Shown piece after piece: positions 59,745-64,000 of a DNA stretch of 64,000 nt. Under the pieces are notes generated by a model. The model ran no database searches, had not been told where the DNA came from, and saw only the letters and a list, made by a program, of their open reading frames with translations. The DNA is from Halomonas gemina (GTDB lineage Bacteria > Pseudomonadota > Gammaproteobacteria > Pseudomonadales > Halomonadaceae): contig NZ_JAMJPK010000004.1 of the NCBI RefSeq assembly GCF_023554995.1, positions 186,001 to 250,000 of the forward strand, given 5' to 3'. Position numbers and translations under genes: made by a program. Positions within the stretch are counted from its first letter, which is position 1; each line of letters starts with the position of its first letter.

Positions 59745-60076
59745 CAGCGCCGCCCGATCAGCATGCCGACCACCACCCCCATGGCGGCACCGATGCCGAT
59801 GCTGGTCCAGGGGTTGTCATGGACGTAGCGGTCGCAGGCTTCGGCCTGCTGGGTGACGGTGTCACGGGCCTCGCCGTAGACGCGCTCTCCCCGAGCCTCT
59901 AGGCGCTCTCGGGTATCCTTCAGGCGCTTCTCGGCGCGGTCGCGCAGCTCCTTGATGTTGCTGCGCGAGTCATCGGCGGTAGCATTGACCAGCTCCTCGA
60001 CGGTCTGGGTCAGGTGGTGCAGGTCTTCCTTCAGCTGCTGGGTGGATTCGCTGGTACGGGGGGTGTGATTGGCCAT
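59744..60076 (-). CDS. DUF883 membrane-anchored ribosome-binding protein (YqjD/ElaB)
   Basis: The 110-residue protein has a long charged coiled coil (about 10-80, with KELRDRAEKRLKDTRERLEA) and the C-terminal membrane segment of the family (VHDNPWTSIGIGAAMGVVVGMLIGRR). Enteric YqjD attaches ribosomes to the inner membrane in stationary phase. It is first of the leftward yqjDEK-like operon and, with rmf elsewhere in the window, belongs to ribosome hibernation physiology. Confidence 0.9.
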   Translation of the reverse strand: MANHTPRTSESTQQLKEDLHHLTQTVEELVNATADDSRSNIKELRDRAEKRLKDTRERLEARGERVYGEARDTVTQQAEACDRYVHDNPWTSIGIGAAMGVVVGMLIGRR

Positions 60077-60164
60077 CGGGGTCTTCCTCTGACGGTGAAT
60101 GACAGGGTCAGCATAGCAGTCGTCGGGGCGACTTCAATGCATCCGACCTTGAACAGGTTCAGGG

Positions 60165-61208
60165 TTAGGGCTTCAGGCTACCGGCGGAAAACAGCGGGTT
60201 GAGGCTGAACCCCAGGCTCAGGCGGTGGCTGCGTTGGTCGTAGTCGATCAGGCTCTCGCCATAGCCGTAGTAGTACTGTACGTGGCCGCGGATGCTGCCG
60301 AACAGGGGCCAGGAGTAGTCCACCTGGGTGCCGATATTGCCCTCGTGCGGGTTGCCGCGCAGCATCCAGCTGAGCTCCTCGTCGCCGTCGAGCTGATGGG
60401 CCAGGGTGATGTCGCCGTAGCCGAGGTAGTTGTGGATGTCGGGGTTGTCGTCATCATCCGAGGATTCCGGGATGCGCCAGTGGGGCGCCAGGCTCAGCGC
60501 CCAGTCATCGTTGACGAAGGTAGACTCGAGGATCAGCCGGTTCCAGCTGCGTGACAGCGGGTCGGAGCGACCGTTGGACTGGTGGTTGAATCCCAGGCGG
60601 TTGTTGATGTTGGTCCAGCCCAGCAGTGACCCGCGGTTCTCGAAGTCGATGAAGACTTCCGGCTCGAAGTTGGTCTCGCGGAAGGGGGAGGAAGCATCCG
60701 CATTGTAGGCCTGCCACCAGCTGCGTTGGGTGTAGGCGAAGTGCAGGTCGCCGCCGTAGTGGCCGAACAGATCCTCCACCAGGTTGAACTTGGCACTGAA
60801 CTGGAACTTCATCTCCGCCCGGTCGGGCGAGCCATTGTCGCTGATGTCGCGGAAGACCTCGTCGTTCGGGCTGGTGTTAAAGCTCAGCGGGAACCAGTAG
60901 TTGCGCCGGTGAGTGGTGATGGCGAAGGGATTCTGGGCGGACTCGCGTTCGAGCTGGCGTCGCTCGTCCACCGCTTCCTCGAGCTCCTGGTCGGCGGCAT
61001 CCTCGACCAGTGCAACGGCCTGGGTGCGCTGGCCATCAGCGTCGGCCAGTTGCCGACGCAACGCCCCCATCTCCTCCTGCAGGGCAGCGATGCGGGCCTC
61101 GATGGCCTCGCGCTCGGCCGCGCTTAATGGCTCGGCGGCCATGGCCGTCATGTTCAGGCTCGCCATCGTCAGCGCGGCGGCGAGCAGGGGAATTTGGGCA
61201 GACATCAT
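60165..61208 (-). CDS. pldA: Outer-membrane phospholipase A (PldA)
   Basis: PldA is a calcium-dependent beta-barrel lipase that clears misplaced phospholipids from the outer leaflet. The 347-residue product has a signal peptide (about 1-25), a 60-residue charged coiled-coil extension (about 28-90) not found in the 289-residue enteric enzyme, then the barrel. The catalytic triad His209, Ser211 and Asn223 in NHQSNGRSDPLSRSWNR has exactly the E. coli 142/144/156 spacing. ATG 61208 and 61205 are alternative starts. Confidence 0.9.
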   Translation of the reverse strand: MMSAQIPLLAAALTMASLNMTAMAAEPLSAAEREAIEARIAALQEEMGALRRQLADADGQRTQAVALVEDAADQELEEAVDERRQLERESAQNPFAITTHRRNYWFPLSFNTSPNDEVFRDISDNGSPDRAEMKFQFSAKFNLVEDLFGHYGGDLHFAYTQRSWWQAYNADASSPFRETNFEPEVFIDFENRGSLLGWTNINNRLGFNHQSNGRSDPLSRSWNRLILESTFVNDDWALSLAPHWRIPESSDDDDNPDIHNYLGYGDITLAHQLDGDEELSWMLRGNPHEGNIGTQVDYSWPLFGSIRGHVQYYYGYGESLIDYDQRSHRLSLGFSLNPLFSAGSLKP

Positions 61209-61381
61209 CGTCAGGCACCTGGTCAGGGTCAATGGGCCGTTTCTATCACGCCGGGGCGGCAAGTCAACTGTGCCTGCGGGGTGACAGGCAGCATTGCCAT
61301 GCCGGCCCAGCGGATCGAGAATCGTCACGGGTCCATCATAACCGAGGCCGCCCCTTGAATGTCCTTGAACATCACTGCTCC

Positions 61382-64000
61382 TTGAAGGTTGCCTTCCGAC
61401 GCGCCCTGATGCTCGTGTTCCTTAGCGCGCTGGGGTGGCTGGCGTTCGCCTCCCCCACGCTGGCCCAGGAGGTCGCCCCGCAGCGGGAGACCCCTCGGGA
61501 TCTTCCCTCGCGCGAGGAGATCGAGTCCCGCCTGGAGGAGCGCCAGCCGGCCGAGGGCGAGACCTCCGGCGAGGGGGCGCAGCGTGATATCGAGGCTCTG
61601 AATGCGGCCTTGGAGGCCCTGCAGCGCCTCGAGGCGGTCAGGGAAGAGCTGTCGCGCCTCGAGACCCGCGTCCAGAAAGCACCCCAGGAGCTCGAGCGCC
61701 TGCAGCGGGAGCTGCGCAAGATGGAGCAGGCGGATCAGGAGGAGAGCTTCGAGGAGCTGGAGGCCCTCTCCCTCGAGGCCCTGGAGGAACGCCGCCAGGA
61801 AGCCGAGGAAGCCCTGTCGGGTTTCCAGGACCGCCTTGCCGAGGTCTCCACCCGGCTGCTGAGTGCCCAGACGCTGCCGGAGCGGGCCCAGCAGGCGATC
61901 GGTGAGGCGATGCAGCGGGCCGAGGAGAGCCGGCGCCGGCTGGAGGAGCTGGACGACAGCCAGGTCGCCGAGGATGATCCGCGGCGCTGGCAGCTGCTCA
62001 TCGAACGCGCGCTGGCCGAGCAGACCCTGCAGCTTCATCAGCGCGAGCTCGCCACCAACACCCGGCTGCGGGAGCTGGATCAGCAGCATCGCGACCTTCT
62101 CGAGCGTCAGGTGGCCAGCCAGGAAGCCCGGCTGGCCATGCTCCAGGGCATCATCGACCAGCGGCGTCGCGAGGAGTCGGAGCAGGCCATCGCCGAGGCG
62201 GTCAGCGATGAGGATGAGGGCGTCATCGGACATCCCGTGGTTCGCCAGGCTCGGGAGACCAACCGCACCATGAGCCTGGAATTGCTGCGCGCTACCGACC
62301 GGGCCAATCGCCTGGTTCGGGAGGGCCTGGAGGTGCGCCGCCAGTTCGACCGGGTACGCCAGCTGCAGCGCAGCCTCAATGAGCAGATCGATGCCATTCG
62401 CGGCAGCATACTGCTGGCGCGAATCCTGCGCGAGCAGCGCCAGGCACTACCCCGGGTGGAGGTGCGGCGTGACCTGCAGGACGAGATCGCCGACCTGCGA
62501 CTCAAGCAGTTCGAACTCGGCCGACAGCGTGATCGGCTGCGCGAAGGCGAACAGTTGGCGCGCCAGCGCATCGAGGAGGCCGACGCCGAGGCCTCGCCGG
62601 CCCTGGTGGATTCGCTGCTCAAACTCTACCAGGCGCGTCGCGAGCTGGTCGACCAGCTGGAACAGGCCTATGGCGAGATGCTCAGCGCAGCCATCGACCT
62701 GCAGCTCAACCAGCAGCAGTTGCTGGCGACCAGCCATGAGCTGCGTGCCACCATCGATGAGCAACTGTTCTGGATCGCCAACAGCCGGCCCCTGGGTCTT
62801 GCCTGGCTGGGCAACCTGCCTGAGAACCTCGCCATGGAGTGGCGTGAGGGGGAGTGGCGCGCGGCACTGCCGGTGAACTGGGGGCTTCCGGATGCGCGGG
62901 CCCTCTTCGGCCTGCCGGTGCTGCTGGTGGCGCTGGGGCTGGTTGCCGCGCGACGGCGGATCCGTTTGCAACTGGCGCGTCTGCACCAGGAAGTCGGTCA
63001 TCTCAAGAGTGACTCCCAGGGGCATACCCCCCAGGCGGTGGCCCTCAATGCCCTGCTGGCCCTGCTCGGCCCGCTGTGCGTGCTGGCCGTCGGTCTGGCG
63101 CTGTTGATGGGCAGCGAGGGCGATATGGTGGCGTGGGGAATCGGGCACGCGCTGCTCCACCTGGCCCTGGCCTGGGCGGTGATCGGCTGGGCCCGCAACC
63201 TGCTGTTCCAGGGCGGGGTGGCGACCCGACACTTCTACTGGCCTCCCGGCTATGCGGCGGCCCTGCGCCGCTGGCTGCGGTGGCTGGGGGTGGCCCTGGT
63301 GCCGGTGCTGCTGGTCGGCCCCCTGGTCCGGGATGCGGGGGTCGACCTGAACCAGCGGCCGCTGGCCCTGGGCCTGCTGCTGAGCGGCCTGCTGGCCATG
63401 AGCCTGGTGCTGACCAAGCTGATCCTGGCCCATGTGCCCTTCTTCGGGGTCAAGCTGTTCCGCCTGGTACTGGGCCTTGCCATCGCGCTGGTGCCGCTGG
63501 TGCTGGCCGGGCTGATCATCTATGGCTTCGAATACACGGCGCTCAGCCTGCTGGGGCGCTTTGTGGTCACCCTCTACCTGATGGGGCTGTGGATCCTGGT
63601 GGAAGCCACTGTGGTCCGCGGACTGGCCGTGGCGGCCCGTCGCCTGGCCTATCGGCGGGCCCTGGCGCGGCGGCGTGCCCAGGCCCAGGAGGGCGCCGAG
63701 GGCAGCCTGGAGGTGGTAGAGGAGCCTCCCCTGGACATGGAGCAGGTCAACCAGCAGTCGCTGCGTCTCTCCAAGCTTATCCTGCTGATCGGCTTCATCC
63801 TGGTGCTCTACCTGGTGTGGTCCGACCTGCTCTCCGTCTTCAGCTACCTGGAGCAGGTCACCCTCATCGAGCCCGGGGAGGGCGAGGCGGCCGAGGCGGT
63901 GGCGAGCATGGTCTCGGTGGCCGACATCATCACCGCGCTGCTGGTGGTGGTGGTTACCCTGATGATGGCGCGCAACCTGCCGGGCCTGCTTGAGGTCAGC
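61382..64000 (+). CDS. mscK: Mechanosensitive channel MscK/KefA-like, 5' part
   Basis: An open frame runs to the window edge (about 873 codons). It encodes a signal peptide (VAFRRALMLVFLSALGWLAF, ending FASPTLAQE), then about 450 residues of periplasmic coiled coil (many LEELE/RRQ heptads; MscS-porin domain), and from about 63.0 kb a series of membrane helices (LPVLLVALGLVAARRRIR, ALLALLGPLCVLAVGLALLM and so on). The MscS pore domain lies beyond the window. The start is uncertain: TTG 61382 gives the best signal peptide, ATG 61409 is the first ATG, and neither has a clear ribosome site. It is divergent from pldA. Confidence 0.85.
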   Translation, partial: MKVAFRRALMLVFLSALGWLAFASPTLAQEVAPQRETPRDLPSREEIESRLEERQPAEGETSGEGAQRDIEALNAALEALQRLEAVREELSRLETRVQKAPQELERLQRELRKMEQADQEESFEELEALSLEALEERRQEAEEALSGFQDRLAEVSTRLLSAQTLPERAQQAIGEAMQRAEESRRRLEELDDSQVAEDDPRRWQLLIERALAEQTLQLHQRELATNTRLRELDQQHRDLLERQVASQEARLAMLQGIIDQRRREESEQAIAEAVSDEDEGVIGHPVVRQARETNRTMSLELLRATDRANRLVREGLEVRRQFDRVRQLQRSLNEQIDAIRGSILLARILREQRQALPRVEVRRDLQDEIADLRLKQFELGRQRDRLREGEQLARQRIEEADAEASPALVDSLLKLYQARRELVDQLEQAYGEMLSAAIDLQLNQQQLLATSHELRATIDEQLFWIANSRPLGLAWLGNLPENLAMEWREGEWRAALPVNWGLPDARALFGLPVLLVALGLVAARRRIRLQLARLHQEVGHLKSDSQGHTPQAVALNALLALLGPLCVLAVGLALLMGSEGDMVAWGIGHALLHLALAWAVIGWARNLLFQGGVATRHFYWPPGYAAALRRWLRWLGVALVPVLLVGPLVRDAGVDLNQRPLALGLLLSGLLAMSLVLTKLILAHVPFFGVKLFRLVLGLAIALVPLVLAGLIIYGFEYTALSLLGRFVVTLYLMGLWILVEATVVRGLAVAARRLAYRRALARRRAQAQEGAEGSLEVVEEPPLDMEQVNQQSLRLSKLILLIGFILVLYLVWSDLLSVFSYLEQVTLIEPGEGEAAEAVASMVSVADIITALLVVVVTLMMARNLPGLLEVS

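Overview
The window comes from a GC-rich gammaproteobacterium, most likely Halomonadaceae (Halomonas/Chromohalobacter type). The basis is the ftsK-lolA-rarA order, a clear ribosome modulation factor, a 180-kDa-class NAD-glutamate dehydrogenase, the yqjDEK-like trio, type II QueF and strong homology-level matches to enteric and halophile housekeeping proteins. This is judged by eye; no search was run.

Layout. 1-28.4 kb is a conserved core: ftsK (partial), lolA, rarA, a hemerythrin-like protein, murI, trmA, gdhB, mgtE, pyrD, rmf, rlmKL, a thioredoxin-fold protein, a WGR protein, pdxB, htpX, alaA, ylqF and msrB. These are followed by three Glu-Gly tRNA pairs, a Yip1 protein, a MarR regulator, a yadGH-type ABC exporter, queF, a nitroreductase, a thioesterase and tRNA-Ser(GGA). 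28.37-33.46 kb is a 5.1-kb integrative element in the 3' end of tRNA-Ser. It carries integrase, AlpA, two small DNA-binding-type proteins, a palindrome cluster, a zinc-ribbon protein, a small terminase subunit and two unknown proteins, and no recognisable capsid, portal, large terminase or lysis gene. That gene set fits a minimal phage satellite and is the most novel item here. 33.5-37 kb holds a DMT exporter, a LysR regulator, two unknown genes and an intergenic repeat, then an IS3-family insertion with a 3-bp target duplication.

38.5-48.8 kb is a catabolic block: universal stress protein, LysR regulator, CuyA-type cysteate sulfo-lyase, HpsN-type sulfopropanediol dehydrogenase, a DegT-family aminotransferase, a tripartite TRAP transporter, an Asp/Glu-type racemase and a YeiH-type (UPF0324) exporter. 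Together they read as import of a C3 sulfonate, oxidation and transamination to cysteate, desulfonation to pyruvate, ammonium and sulfite, and export of the sulfur product. The block is bounded on the left by the IS and on the right by a solitary 29-bp copy of that IS's left end in inverted orientation.

49-64 kb holds a truncated flavin reductase, a DUF3617 protein, a group II intron with its maturase, an RND efflux pump pair with a palindromic operator candidate, a YhiN-type flavoprotein, a TetR regulator, a CopD-like membrane protein, the yqjDEK-like operon, outer-membrane phospholipase A and the first 870 or so codons of an MscK-type mechanosensitive channel that runs off the window.
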